Shown here one piece after another: positions 1-10,710 of a stretch of 64,000 nucleotides of DNA; positions within the stretch are counted from its first letter, which is position 1; each line of letters starts with the position of its first letter. Below the pieces are notes generated by a model. It ran no database searches and was not told where the DNA came from. It saw nothing but the letters and a program-made list of their open reading frames with translations. This DNA is from Epiperipatus broadwayi (lineage: Eukaryota > Onychophora > Udeonychophora > Euonychophora > Peripatidae). The stretch lies in the NCBI GenBank assembly GCA_028023455.1, contig JAQFVV010006238.1, positions 7,634,572 through 7,698,571 on the forward strand. Reading direction: 5' to 3'. Both the position numbers and the translations under genes were made by a program.

Positions 1-304
1 GTAAATGCTTGAAAACAGAAAGAGCACATATAATTATGGAAAAATAAATATGAAAAAAGTGATTATACAGAAAGTGGATTATTGGTTTTTAGGCTGGATT
101 TGAGAAAAGATAAGGGGGATTTAAATATAAAGGCCATACAGTTGACAAAGATTATGTTGTGGAAATGGGATGTAGCATAATATGGGAAAACAGACTGGGG
201 AATGAAAAATAAAGTGGCTAACAGGTTTCTTTGGGCATAATTGTTGAGAGATTCTTGACTCCGTTTAAGAAAAGCTACAGTACATCACATCATTACATAT
301 TAAT
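1..304 (+). mobile_element. LINE family A, 3' terminal fragment
   Basis: This is the 3' end of a non-LTR retrotransposon cut off by the window edge. It aligns base for base, with a few small indels, to 20123-20436, the last part of the longer family A copy. Both contain the run gtaaatgcttgaaaacag at the same place and both end in a short acatcacatcat-type tail. In the longer copy this stretch covers the end of the reverse-transcriptase ORF, just after its C-terminal cysteine/histidine motif, and the 3' UTR. No intact frame remains here. Confidence 0.85.
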
Positions 305-710
305 GAAAATACTATAGCTAACGATTAATATTATTCATTATGCTTTTGTCTATATCAGTAACTTAGGTAATTTTTTTAAAACTTGTTATCACTATTTCAT
401 ATAATTTAAATATCATTTTAAAAAAATTATTTTCAATAAATTTTGTAATTAATAATATGCTGCTGCATTGCAGTGAAACCACTGTAACGCAACTGCGTAT
501 TCATAAATACAAAGTAAAGGTGAAATAAAATTTGTTATTACAATAAATTTTGTTTATATATTTTAAAAAGATATTGAGCATTTCTGCAATCTTTTTATTT
601 ATATTTAATCTTATTGGTCAACCCCCCCCCCCAATTTCTTAAAATTCTAGAATATTATTTTTTTTAAAATGCATAATATGGAAGCCCAGATGACTTAAGT
701 AATCTACCTC
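305..710. other. AT-rich spacer with a poly-C run
   Basis: No gene or recognisable repeat. The only notable feature is an uninterrupted C tract at 622-632. Confidence 0.6.
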
Positions 711-997
711 TAAAATCATTTAACATCACATGATCACCATCTCTTATACTAGCACAAAATTGTTTATAAACAAGGCAAAACTCTCCATACAGTAGTCCAT
801 ATAGGTGCAGTGCTCTCAGCTCCAAAGCTCCTCACTGATGAAGGCCACAAGCAAGAAACTAGTCTGAGGATATTGGATGAGTAGGCATTAGATAGGGATT
901 TTATGCACAAGCCTTCTGGAATCCATTGATAACTCTGGTTGGCACAGGGTGGCACTACTGTATGGAGAGTTTTGCCTTGTTTATAAAATCATTTAAC
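711..997 (-). mobile_element. Family B hammerhead-bearing insertion with 14-bp target duplication
   Basis: The insertion (725-983) is flanked by the direct repeat taaaatcatttaac at 711-724 and 984-997, which looks like a target-site duplication. Inside, 763-795 and 955-987 are perfect 33-bp inverted repeats (they run slightly into the right-hand duplication). The left part is the family 3' region in reverse orientation and the right part is in forward orientation. This is the outcome expected when target-primed reverse transcription gives a 5' inversion. The forward part carries a hammerhead ribozyme (821-877). The same family recurs at 18.5, 50.1-51.3 and 61.4-62.3 kb. No protein is encoded. 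A MITE is the alternative, but a 14-bp duplication and the inverted order fit a retroelement better. Confidence 0.75.
821..877 (+). ncRNA. Hammerhead ribozyme (type I), family B
   Basis: The core box CTGATGA is at 835-841 and GAAA at 855-858. Between them GGC pairs with a degraded GC(C) as helix II. After GAAA, ACTAGTC gives a self-complementary helix III with predicted cleavage after C864. Helix I pairs 829-834 (tcctca) with 865-870 (tgagga), then after an internal loop 821-825 (tccaa) with 873-877 (ttgga). The pair at positions 10.1/11.1 is A-A rather than G-C, which should weaken activity. Family known: type I HHRs occur in Penelope-like elements and animal retrozymes. The assignment here is from pairing by eye. 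Confidence 0.75.
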
Positions 998-2240
998 TTC
1001 TTACAAAATTTAATTATATATATATTCGAACTAAATAATTTTAAGATGTTAACTTTATATTTTTCTGAAAAACAAATTATTATTTTTTTTTTCAACATTT
1101 GTTTTTTTAAGAATTTTTATGTTTATTTTTGTAATGCTAAAAGAGACAGACGTATTACATATAAAAGATAAGCTTTGTTAATCTAACTTACAATATTGAT
1201 TATTTAAAAGTAGGAATTTATAAATGAAAGAAAAAAATATATATCTAAAAGTTTGAAGTCTATAGAAAATTTTCTTTTTTTAAAAAAAAATAGATTTCCA
1301 AGACACTGAGATGTCGTTTCCTGTTTCCTACTAGTTTCTCCTGGATGACTACTTGTATGTTGTTCTTTTCCTCATGAGAAACAAAAATATACTTGAAGTA
1401 AAAATACAAAAAAAGATAATTTTAACTTCAACTATAAATAACATTTGTAAAGTTTACTAACAATGGTAATAATATATATATATATTTAAGAGCAGTTGTT
1501 TTTATTCTAGGCTAAAGCTACTTATTGCAATCGGATGCTACAGAGGTATAAAATCCCCATTTCAAGAGTGATCGATTTCTGACTTTTTTCTTCATCAGTA
1601 AAAATTAGGCTCACAGCTGGAATTAATGTATGCACGCATTCTGCAGCTATCTTTTACTTTTTTATATTATTTAAGATAATAACCTAATTTTTTAAAAAAA
1701 AAATTGCCTAAAGTGTAGGAGAGTAACAAATGCTTGACAGATGCATAAATGCTTCAGTCCCAGTTTTAAACCCAAAACATCACTATTGAAAGCATCATCC
1801 AAAAGCCAGTCACGTCAGAGAATGGATTGGGGTTTTTATAGCAATATTATATAGTATTCATTGGTTACTTAAGCCTACAATAGATGGCGCTAGATTAGAA
1901 TGAAAAAACTGTTTGGAGGCTATGAATAATTATATAAGTGGTCGTGTAATGTTTGTATTCACACATATTGAGTCAGATTGTTTTCATGAGATCCAGTGTA
2001 ATATGTGTGCATAAAAAAGGGAAAGTAGAAATGAACACAGACGAAACATTCATATATAATTATTTGAAAATAAAGATTAAATAATATTATTAATTGATAG
2101 TTTGACAATACTTTAAACTGTTTAAAATCAAATGTCAAATATTGAATAAACTTACTTTCAATAACAATTTATTTTCATTCTATTTAGGTCTAATTCTAGG
2201 TACATAAACAGCTACAATTGAAATCAATTACAACATATGA
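998..2240. other. Unassigned AT-rich stretch
   Basis: No coding region seen. There is an (AT)n run near 1470-1485 and a weak reverse-strand hammerhead candidate at 1569-1600 (listed separately). Confidence 0.5.
1569..1600 (-). ncRNA. Possible decayed hammerhead core
   Basis: On the reverse strand CTGATGA (1592-1598) is followed at the right distance by GAAA (1576-1579), then a self-complementary ATCGAT and C, matching the core and helix III of the other families. Helix II is degraded and I could not build a convincing helix I. It may be chance. Confidence 0.3.
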
Positions 2241-2413
2241 GTTTTTTTTTATAAGCGAAAGGTGAGTGAGATAGTCTATCAGTTAAGCAATTCAGTAGAG
2301 CTGAATTTTTTGAGTAGAGTTCAATCGAGTTTTGATCTGGGATAGGGTCATTGGAGCACCTGGATTTAGGTTTTCAGTGGGTACAGACGGTTGAAATCAG
2401 TATGGGGATGTGA

Positions 2414-3078
2414 TTAAAGTCTTAACTGTCCCCATGTCTGGTCCACCAACCAGGGTTGACCAGTGCATTTATAATCCTCTTTAATTTTACACAGGGTACT
2501 GAAGAAGAGTTTATCAATGGGGTCATCACAACCTTTATTGAATGTGACTATACATCTGACTGGCCAGATTGAAAAGTTAATAAACGTGGCAAGATGTATC
2601 AATGGAATGTTTCATTTTCGAATGCAGGCTTGAGCATGATGTAGGCAGGGTCTGAATTGTTGGTTCTATTCAGTGGTAGGTTACGTAGGTATGTCCATGA
2701 TCCACAATAATCAAGAATATGGACCATGAACTCCTCCTGTTTCATGCATAAAGGGTAAAGGGAGTCGATATTATATCCCCTTTGATAACAAAAAAAGGCT
2801 GCAGTAGGAAGAGCTCCCAGGTTGAACTTCAGGAGAAAGTCAACAAACTTGGGACTTAGTTTGAGTAATTTTGTTATCTTTGAGAGTTGTGGTATTCCAA
2901 TTGGGAGTATATTTCCGGTTTTGGTTTTGCCCTCAGAAACCAATTGGTAGACTTGCCAGTAGGATAGTTTATTTTGGAATAGTGAACTCGATGTTCTAAT
3001 GTTTTGAACAGTGATGTGCAACCTTTGAATATAAATGAGCATTTTCTTTATTAAGATAAAATAAATGTTAGAAAACAT
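2414..3078 (-). pseudogene. LINE ORF2 C-terminal relic
   Basis: This reverse-strand fragment is the C-terminus of a LINE reverse transcriptase. It reads through 2599-3078 and continues in another frame at 2414-2602, so at least one frameshift separates the halves. It shows LGALPTAAFFCYQRG followed by PLCMKQEEFMVHILDYC. This matches the 'LPT...R...C..C...E...H....C' zinc-finger-like tail of L1/Tx1-type ORF2 proteins. The second part (FSIWPVRC and after) fits the segment that follows the finger in such proteins. The EN and RT domains are missing, so it is a 5'-truncated dead copy. The LINE at 43-48 kb has the same kind of tail but is a different copy and family. Confidence 0.7.
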
Positions 3079-4556
3079 AATATTTAAAAGAAGAAAAAAT
3101 AAGATGTAAAAATTGAACTATATTTTGATTGAATTTAGAGTTATTTTGTTTATAATTTATGATTTATATTTGTAAATTAATAAGTGATAGTTAATTTAAT
3201 AGATAATAATTAATTGCTTAACTTTTGAAAAAATAAATATGTTCAATAAAATTAACTGTTTTTTAAATAAATACTTATTGTTTGATCTTATTGTTTATAG
3301 ATTGAAAAAAGTGTTGAAGCTGTAATTTCAAAAAAGCAGATCAGATCAAATTTGAGAGAAAACAACTGATATCACTTTGACAAATATCCAACAAAGTAAC
3401 AAGAAGTAAAAAAAAACAAAAAATAACAGTATCACTGTACAATGCAGTTATCCACACAAAATCATAGTATCATGAAAAATTTCAGTGTGCTATTGGAATG
3501 TCAAGAATGGAGCATTAGACTTAAACAAGAGTACTAGCTGTGCCAACCTGTCAAATTGTAAGTTTTCTGTAAAACTTGTCTAGATGGAAATCATTTGAAT
3601 TTATTTTATAAAAGCCTGTTGAATCATAAAAACATGTCCTTTTAAATATTTACTGTACAAATATTTTATAAAAATAATCATAAATATCTAATTAAACTAC
3701 AGAAAAAAATTATTTGTTCATTATTAACAACAATTTTAAAGGGGAATTCACTAATAGCCTTGCAAGAATTTTTTCAAAAATTTATCATTCAGAATTTTTG
3801 AGTGAATCTTTGGTTCTTTTGATACAACTTTCCATTGCCAAATAGTGATCTCTTTAGAACTTTTTTAAACTAATAAATCTATACAATTTTAATTTCACTT
3901 TCTACTGTCAAATGAATGCAAAACTACCAAAATAGCATTACAGAAAGCTGTGACACAGTGAGTGAACGCTGAAGGATTATCAACACAATCTCCAATAATT
4001 TCCAAATAAAGGATATTGTCTTTATTAATCAGTAAGATAAGAAAAAAATAAAAAATATAAATTAAAAAAACTAATTTTTCCAAATTTCAATTTCTTCTAA
4101 AAAATATCTTCAGTATCATTTTGATGGCCTAATATCATATGACCTCCTAAGAAACTAACCACATAATTATTTATCAGCAATGGCATTTGATTATTGTTAA
4201 TAGTATTTTGACAGTTCTTATTCCTGGTAGCAATTATATATTTTTAAACCCATGAACATAATCTAGACTTCATAAAAATTTTAATACAAAAATAAACAGA
4301 ACAAAAATATAAACTTAAATAATTTCAATGAAATAAAACTAAGTAAAACAAACATGTAGCATTCAATGGCAAAAAATATTTATTTATTTTTAATAACTTA
4401 CCATAATTTGTTAATATTTTCATTTCCTTGAACTTTAAAAAATTATTAATAATATCATGCAATAATTAATAATAGAGAGAATGTGCCAGTTTTAACTTGT
4501 GTGAAAAAAGTAATTGCTATTACATTTCTATATTATAAATTATTAAAGCTATGCCC
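3079..4556. other. AT-rich spacer, nothing recognised
   Basis: Only short spurious frames and A/T runs. No motif on either strand that I can support. Confidence 0.5.
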
Positions 4557-4702
4557 CTTGAGCATTCCATCATCAGATTTTCAATTGGATGGACGGTTGA
4601 AGAATTGGAGTGTGGAATAGATTGAAGCCTGTCCATTGAAGTATGAAGATTGGCTATCTTAATATATATCTGAGCACTTGTAGCATGTATGTGTGGAGAT
4701 GG

Positions 4703-4758
4703 TAATCTGGACCAACTGATGTTGCTGGCTAAACATGAAATACGTATATTGGTGATTA
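4703..4758 (+). ncRNA. Hammerhead ribozyme, family C copy 1 (core base lost)
   Basis: CTGATG at 4716 is followed directly by TTGCTGG, one base short of the CTGATGA seen in copy 2. GAAA is at 4737-4740 and helix III is the self-complementary ATACGTAT (4740-4747) followed by A. Helix I pairs accaa (4711-4715) with ttggt (4749-4753), plus taat with atta further out. The missing core A probably inactivates this copy. Confidence 0.65.
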
Positions 4759-5175
4759 TTTATCTTTTCAACATATATGTGTGTTTAAGTGTATCAGTTT
4801 ATGAGATAGAGTGGAGAGTGGTGGGTCATGTGAAAATATGTGCTCATATACCCTATATATTACATATATAGACACAGGTATATAATAAACATGTGTTTCA
4901 GTTATTACATAGCAGAGATGTCTGCCCATCCCTTGTATATGTATTAAATGGATTATGTCCTGTACATGAGGGGTCAGATTGACTTTAGGTCAACATGGAT
5001 GTGATGAGAATCTTGGCCTCAGGGTGGCCTTTGAGCATTCCATCATCAGATTTTCAATTGGATAAATGGTTGAGGAGTTGGAGTGTGGAATAGATTGAAG
5101 CCTGTCCATTGAAGTATGAAGATTGGCTATCTTAATATATATCTGAGCACTTATAGCATATATATGTGGAGATGG

Positions 5176-5232
5176 TAATCTGGACCAACTGATGATTGCT
5201 GGTTTAGCATGAAATATGGGTATTGGTGATTA
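5176..5232 (+). ncRNA. Hammerhead ribozyme, family C copy 2
   Basis: CTGATGA is at 5189-5195 and GAAA at 5211-5214. Helix II is TGCT/AGCA with an unpaired T on each side. Helix I pairs accaa (5184-5188) with the ttggt that follows helix III. Helix III is mutated (ATATGGGTAT), so cleavage is doubtful, although the core is intact. Confidence 0.65.
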
Positions 5233-5335
5233 TTTATCTTTTCAACATATATGTGTTCAAGTGTATCAGTGTTATGAAATAGCGTGGAGAGTGGTGGGTC
5301 ATGTGAAAATCTGTGCTCATATACCCTATATATTT

Positions 5336-5783
5336 AGTAATAAATAAAATAAAAAATAAATAGTTAAAAATGAGAAACATTTTCTTCCCTATTAGATATA
5401 TGCTGAATTTATGCAATTTATAATACTGACTAAAAAACCAGGTTTAGATCTATTTATAGCTGAATCACTTATGCTTTTCAAATAATTATTGATGGAAGAA
5501 TGTGAGTCAATTTCCACAATATTACAAATAATAATAAAATATGAATATTTTAATCATGTTTAGCCAGTCAATATACTGATTTTTTTTTTACTTCAGCAAT
5601 AAAACCCAACAAATGATCTATTATAGATTAATGGAGAAAACTATTTAGTTTCAATGAGATTGCCAATTAGTAGTAATTGATAATTTACTGGAAACATCAA
5701 AGGCAAAGATTATTTTTGTTTAGATGGATAAAATGTCCTTATTTCTGTTCTTTATTAGAATAATAATCCATGGAAAATATTTA

Positions 5784-5787
<4 letters not shown>
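5336..5787. other. AT-rich spacer, nothing recognised
   Basis: No gene, no repeat shared with other parts of the window. Confidence 0.5.

Positions 5788-5868
<81 letters not shown>
5788..5868. repeat. (AT)n microsatellite, about 40 units
   Basis: Uninterrupted alternating AT. Confidence 0.97.
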
Positions 5869-5871
<3 letters not shown>

Positions 5872-6111
5872 TTTTTAGATATATGGATATATTTTAAATG
5901 GGATGACTTATTTTAGTACTCATTTTACTTTAATATTTGAGATAGTTTCATCCCAACTTTATCTATGGGAATAATCCTCATCTTAATGTTGCAAGAATCA
6001 TACTAATGATTATCTAATAGCTCTAAATAAATAAAATAATTGCCTATTTGGTCTTATGCTCAAAAGTTCATAAAAAGTTTGAGTGTTAAAAATTCCAGCC
6101 ATGGATTTGAT

Positions 6112-6185
6112 CTAAGGGTTCACACTTCAGGGGTCTGATACTCTACCAATCCACTACACAACACCAGATATAGGATTAAGTATTT
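6112..6185 (-). repeat. tRNA-derived sequence (degenerate)
   Basis: On the reverse strand TAGTGGATTGGTAGAGTATC resembles a tRNA D-arm/box A. The anticodon stem CAGAC/GTGTG pairs at four of five positions. AGATCAAATCC resembles a T-loop/box B. I could not close a proper acceptor stem, so this is most likely the head of a SINE or a tRNA pseudogene, of a different type from the SINE at 8174, 12661 and 24327. Confidence 0.45.
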
Positions 6186-6691
6186 ACTAAAATAAATAGT
6201 ATTTTTGTGTTAGTATTAACATCACTAAGAAGAAAAAATGACAACTCCTGGTAAAATAAAATGCTTATCAAAACCTATGGCTATTAACCTGATATTGTAT
6301 TTTTATAACTAAACAAGTAAGTTGTCTAGTGTTCAAAATCTTGGGTTTGTTTAATTTAAACTATTAAATTTCTAGTAACAAAAAAAATATGACTATTAGA
6401 TACCTAATTGCATTGGTTTCAGCTTTGAATTTTTAAATTATTGTTGGTAAAGCCAAAGCTTAGAAACAATTCTGGGTATGAAATCTAAATTGCATTATCA
6501 TCTGTTAATCAAAGATTAAGCTTACAATAGGTTCTGTTAAAAGAGGCTACTGCTTTTATTTATTAAACTGTAATAATCTGAAGACAACATAATATTATGT
6601 TTATAGAAGAAAGAGCCAATTTTAGTAGATATTATAATAAGACAAATGTTCTGGTTTTCAATTAGAATAGACATTAAAATGAGACAATATT

Positions 6692-6748
6692 TTTAATATA
6701 TATATATATATAATATATATATATATAATATATATATATATATAATAG
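6692..6748. repeat. Interrupted (AT)n microsatellite
   Basis: Blocks of AT dinucleotides separated by TAA steps, next to family D. Confidence 0.9.
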
Positions 6749-6805
6749 TAATAATAACAAGTCAGATGTCACATGACTTATATATAGCTTGCACTTACAA
6801 ATATG

Positions 6806-7132
6806 TAAAATTAAGAGCGTGCTAATAGCTCTAAACAAGCTTTTTTTTTTTTTTTTTAATGATATGATTTTTTCAGTTGGAGAGCTGACTTTAAAGACAT
6901 GTAGATGTCTAAAAGTTTCAGATCTTCTTCTAACAATTTAGATAAATGCTTTGCTTGAGTTGGTTTTTTAAATCTAATGTCCCAATTCCTCACTGAAGAG
7001 ACCCATAGGTCGAAACCGGTCTGGGGATGGGGACAATCCAAGATAAAAATGATTTGAATGTCTTCTCTTGTAGTAGCATTTATCATTAAAAAAAAAAGCT
7101 TGTTTAGAGCTATTAGCACGCTCTTAATTTTA
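6806..7132 (+). mobile_element. Family D fold-back element with hammerhead
   Basis: The element is bounded by inverted repeats: 6806-6840 and 7098-7132 are perfect 35-bp complements. They continue inward through a T run (17 nt) opposite an A run (10 nt) and then taatgata/tatcatta. The end sequence (gctaatagctc...aaacaagc) also forms the ends of family E at 14.3 and 14.98 kb, so D looks like a short relative of E. The centre holds the best-preserved hammerhead of the window. Sequence just outside the left end (6745-6805) also resembles the outer flank of E at 14995-15062, so the true boundary may be wider. The frame at 6856-7119 on the reverse strand is incidental. Confidence 0.75.
6978..7035 (+). 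ncRNA. Hammerhead ribozyme (type I), family D, apparently intact
   Basis: CTGAAGA is at 6993-6999. Helix II is GACC (7000-7003)/GGTC (7008-7011) with loop CATA and a proper G-C pair at 10.1/11.1. GAAA is at 7012-7015 and ACCGGT is a self-complementary helix III. H17 is C7021, with predicted cleavage between 7021 and 7022. Helix I pairs tcctca (6987-6992) with tgggga (7022-7027, one G-U). After an internal loop, tgtccc (6978-6983) pairs with gggaca (7030-7035). All conserved core positions are present. The two-base-pair-plus-loop helix III suggests cleavage as a dimer or inside a multimeric transcript. Confidence 0.88.
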
Positions 7133-8170
7133 TATATATATATAATACATATTTTTTTCTATTAAATTCATTTTATATACATACTTATAGGCTTTTAAGT
7201 AGTTGTAAAACATATAGTTTTAAGGCTTGCCTAAAATTGTAATGACAAAAACCAAAGAAATGGAGATAAGGAATTTGCTCTGCTAAGTTTTTTCAAGGTT
7301 TTTATGAGCAATTAAAGGGTCCACTTTCATTTAATAGCAATCTACTTTCTGTTTCTTTCAGATATATTTATATTTATCTATCCGTAATGAACAAATCATT
7401 GTAAAAATATTGTATAATGTCTATTAAAACATGTCAGTTGCACAATACTAAAACCTGAAACATTCATTGTGTACCATTAACAAATAACTGAATGTCTATT
7501 TTTTTTTACATTTCTCAGTAAATATTTTGTCATTTAATGAAACACTTATCTAATATAAATTCAAAAATGTAAACTATATTTAAAAAAATTATAGCATGTA
7601 ATAAATTTTTTTATAAGTCAAAATGCTTTACAAGAATAATCAGAGTTTCTGCATAGATAAAAGGCACCTTTGTAGGAGTTAAATTAGAGCAACTTTCACT
7701 TATGAACAGAGTCAGTTTGATGGAGGTACTTACATTTATGAAGTTTCAAGGACCTGCATGGTTTACACCTTTTGCAAAAATTAAAAAATGTAAACATTTT
7801 ATCACATGCTAAGTAAAACTACATTTCCTTTTTATTCAACAAATCTCTCTAATCCATCACTCTACAATAAATATCACATCCAAAGTATTACAAAAGTAGA
7901 AACAATGAAGTGGTAACACATATTTGTTAATTACATATAACATGTATACCTAAATGTTTGGCGATATTATGGTTATGGTAATATGAAATCCATATAAATC
8001 AAAAATGATTTTCTTCATGAGCAATTTTTATCTATTGAATCAGAATTTAAAAAAAAAATTAAATTAGGATGATGTTATTAATGGATTCACAATAAAATAA
8101 TTGAAGAAAACAAAATACATTTTATTTTTGTAAGTATATTATTCTCTTTAATATTTTTTTTTCATATTTC
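7133..8170. other. AT-rich spacer, nothing recognised
   Basis: No gene or supported repeat on either strand. Confidence 0.5.
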
Positions 8171-8173
8171 ATA

Positions 8174-8254
8174 GCATCAGCCAAGAAGCGAACCCACTAA
8201 CCTGGGACAACTTCTTGAAAAGCAGCTGTCACTGATCTCTCGACCACCAATATT
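8174..8254 (-). repeat. tRNA-derived SINE T, copy 1
   Basis: The reverse-strand sequence TGGTCGAGAGATCAGTGACAG, then TAGTGGGTTCGCTTC and GCTGATGCTATGA, lines up with the copies at 12661 and 24327, including the bases after the tRNA-like 3' end. Box A and box B resemble an RNA polymerase III internal promoter. The acceptor stem is degraded, so this is a retroposed copy and not a working tRNA. Confidence 0.6.
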
Positions 8255-9002
8255 GATTCAATAAAATAACACAAAATCATATCTATAACATTATAAGTAC
8301 CAATTTCTAAAATTTTAATATACTTGCATAAAAAGAACATTTCACTTGTCTCAGTTTGGCTATGACCACCTCTGCCCCTGAAATAAAATTATTAAATTAA
8401 AACAAAATGAATTTTAAACAATTTTTTTAAAACAAAAGACACAAAAACAGAAAAATAAGTTAATATTTACATGTTAATATTTCTGTCTTTGGTGACAACA
8501 AAATCACTTGAATCGTTTTATATTTAATAAATAACAATTAGCTTTAAGTAAGTTGATTCTAACTAATATGTTAATTAATTAGCTAAAATTAACTTTTGTT
8601 TTTACTTTTTCATTGGAATTGCTCATGTATAACTTTGTCTAAGTTTTTTATTAACAGAGTTTGTTTATCAAATATTCATTCAATAACAAAATATTTACAA
8701 TACTTTATGTGTAATTTTTTGTATGTTGATTATTTCAGTTTAATAACTTAGTCATGCTATACAATGAGATATCTAGTGGTGACGGATATTATATTTAAAT
8801 AAGGTAATAAATTTTCATACTTGCATTGTATATTTGATATATTTGTAGAAATCATTATCATGCCTTGTATTTTTGTTTAATGATAATAACTAAAAATTAT
8901 TGGAGTAGATAAATAATTATGTAGGCTTCCAATATAGCAATTTCAAGTGATGTTGTATGGTTGTTACAATAGACAACAGTGCAACATTAAATGGTATCAT
9001 TA
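8255..9002. other. AT-rich spacer, nothing recognised
   Basis: No gene or supported repeat. Confidence 0.5.
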
Positions 9003-9291
9003 GACTGAAGCCTGTCCATTAAAGTATGAGGATTGGCTATCTTAATATATATCTGAGCACTTATAGCATATATGTGTAGAGATGGTAATCTGGAACAACT
9101 GATGATTGCTGGTTTAGCATGAAATACGTATATTGGGGATTATTTATCTTTTCAACATATATGTGTTCAAGTGTATCAGTGATATGAGATAGTGTGGAGA
9201 CTGGTGTGTCATGTGAAAGTCTGTGCCCATATATCCTATATATTACATATATAGACACAGGTATATAATAAGCTTGTGTATTTCAGTTATT
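9003..9291 (+). mobile_element. Family C hammerhead repeat, single partial unit
   Basis: It matches about 290 nt of the family C unit at 4625-4900, from gaagcctgtccatt to the sequence after tatataataag. It contains a hammerhead at 9086-9142. It is a solitary partial copy, with the first part of the unit (gagcattcc) missing. Confidence 0.75.
9086..9142 (+). ncRNA. Hammerhead ribozyme, family C copy 3
   Basis: CTGATGA is at 9099-9105, helix II TGCT/AGCA is flanked by T-T, GAAA is at 9121-9124, and helix III is the self-complementary ATACGTAT (9124-9131) followed by A9132. Helix I is weakened (gaacaa opposite ttgggg). The core is intact; the 10.1/11.1 T-T mismatch and the weak helix I make efficient cleavage doubtful. 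Confidence 0.65.
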
Positions 9292-9791
9292 TAATGAAAT
9301 GTGTGCAATATCTTTTTAACAAATTGTTTTTGACTACCATCATGTGTCTGGGTAATATTATGGGTCACTTACAAATTCTTAGCTAGATAATAACGTTTAT
9401 GGCAGGTTAAATCCAAGAAAAAGCAGTTTAGTAAAACATGTAAAGAAAATCATTTAAATATTAAAAAAGATAATATTAAAAAGACAAAAGTTAATATTAC
9501 TATTTAGAAAAGTCTAGAGACTTTACTGAAACCAATTCCTGGATTCCACATTTTATTCTTGGCCACTGTAAACATACACTGTATCAAACGTGCTGAAGGA
9601 AGTTATAAAATGTTACTGATAAGTTTATTTACTTAATATATAACTGCTATCCAACATACTATTCTACAAAATTATCATAATTATTATGAGGCGAATATTT
9701 TTTTTAATAAATTATTAATAATATGCCATGACATTTTGAATTGTTCATATATTTTTTTTATAAAAGTTACAAAATAAGGTGACTGAACGAG

Positions 9792-9985
9792 GGCACCATC
9801 AAGCTTTTTCACTTGGAACCAGATTGCAAAGATTTCTACAATCATGGTTGTTTATTTGTTTATGAACGGCAATCACCAAATGCAATTTGGTGCCACCAAG
9901 TTTTTTCGCTTGGAACCAGATTGCGAACATTTTTACAATCATGTTTTTTTATTTGTTTACAAATGGAAATCACCAGATGCAATTT
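9792..9985 (+). repeat. Tandem duplication, about 98-nt unit
   Basis: The unit containing acttggaaccagattgc (first copy starts near 9792) is repeated from 9890 with roughly 85-90% identity by eye. It keeps an open frame across both units (9813-10022). I recognise no protein in it, and two units are too few to call a satellite. Confidence 0.8.
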
Positions 9986-10700
9986 TAAAACAATTGTGTC
10001 AGTCTTAAATTCTATAAGATAAATATAATACTTAACTAGTTAAATAATAATGAAATCAAATACTTGATTAATGTTGAAATATTTATTATACCCTTTTTCT
10101 TTCTCCCTTCTTATTCCCTTCCCTAACATTTATTTAATCAAACTATCTCAATCTATTTATTACTTAATACTGATTTAACATATCATTATCAAGGTAACAT
10201 GTGCTGTCACTTTATCTAAGTGTATAGAAAGACACCAATAATTATGGCATATAAAAACTAGGAGTTAACTCAAGGGTGACTTACTAATAAGAGTGTGCTT
10301 AATAGCAACACCCAAACTCTCTCTCACAACTGCTAAACCCTATTTCAGAACTCATTGGACCCTTTTTCTTTTATATCTCTTCCCTTAGATCGAGTATACA
10401 AACTTTATTTAGATACATAGTGCTAGATAACAATGATAAAAAATATAGAAAAGGTTAACTAAAAAAACAATATTGGTTAGTCTAAGTTAGCACAATAAAT
10501 ATATAATTAACAAACACATAAATCCCTCCCTCTTATTGTTGAAACTTATATCTATATTGAAGTGAAGACATTTCATTCTTCTAAGCTAAATAGCTGATAT
10601 TTCAATACAATAACAAGTACTTTCTTCAAAGCTTCTTCTTTCTCAAATCATAAGAATGTATATGGTGAGATTTAAAATCATTATTATTATTTTTTGTTAT
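9986..10700. other. AT-rich stretch next to the Penelope-like relic
   Basis: Pyrimidine-rich on the forward strand (10090-10130, 10360-10390). It may be 3' sequence of the reverse-strand Penelope-like copy, but I could not follow conserved residues here. Confidence 0.4.
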
Positions 10701-10710
10701 ATTCTCCTCA

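Larger units (their letters stand above)
4557..5335 (+). mobile_element. Family C hammerhead repeat, tandem 473-nt unit
   Basis: Two copies of one repeat lie head to tail: gagcattcc begins at 4560 and 5033, and the hammerhead boxes begin at 4716 and 5189, both 473 nt apart. The first unit is complete; the second ends near 5335. Each carries a type I hammerhead. A tandem array of constant unit length with one self-cleaving motif per unit is the layout of a retrozyme. Related copies lie at 9003-9291 and, reversed, at 26872-27212. No protein is encoded; frames such as 4689-4871 are incidental. Confidence 0.75.

Noticed and set aside
4560-4580. Reverse-strand CTGATGATGGAATGCTC at the start of both family C units
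   Set aside because: No GAAA follows at the right distance in either copy. The real family C hammerhead is on the forward strand at 4703 and 5176.
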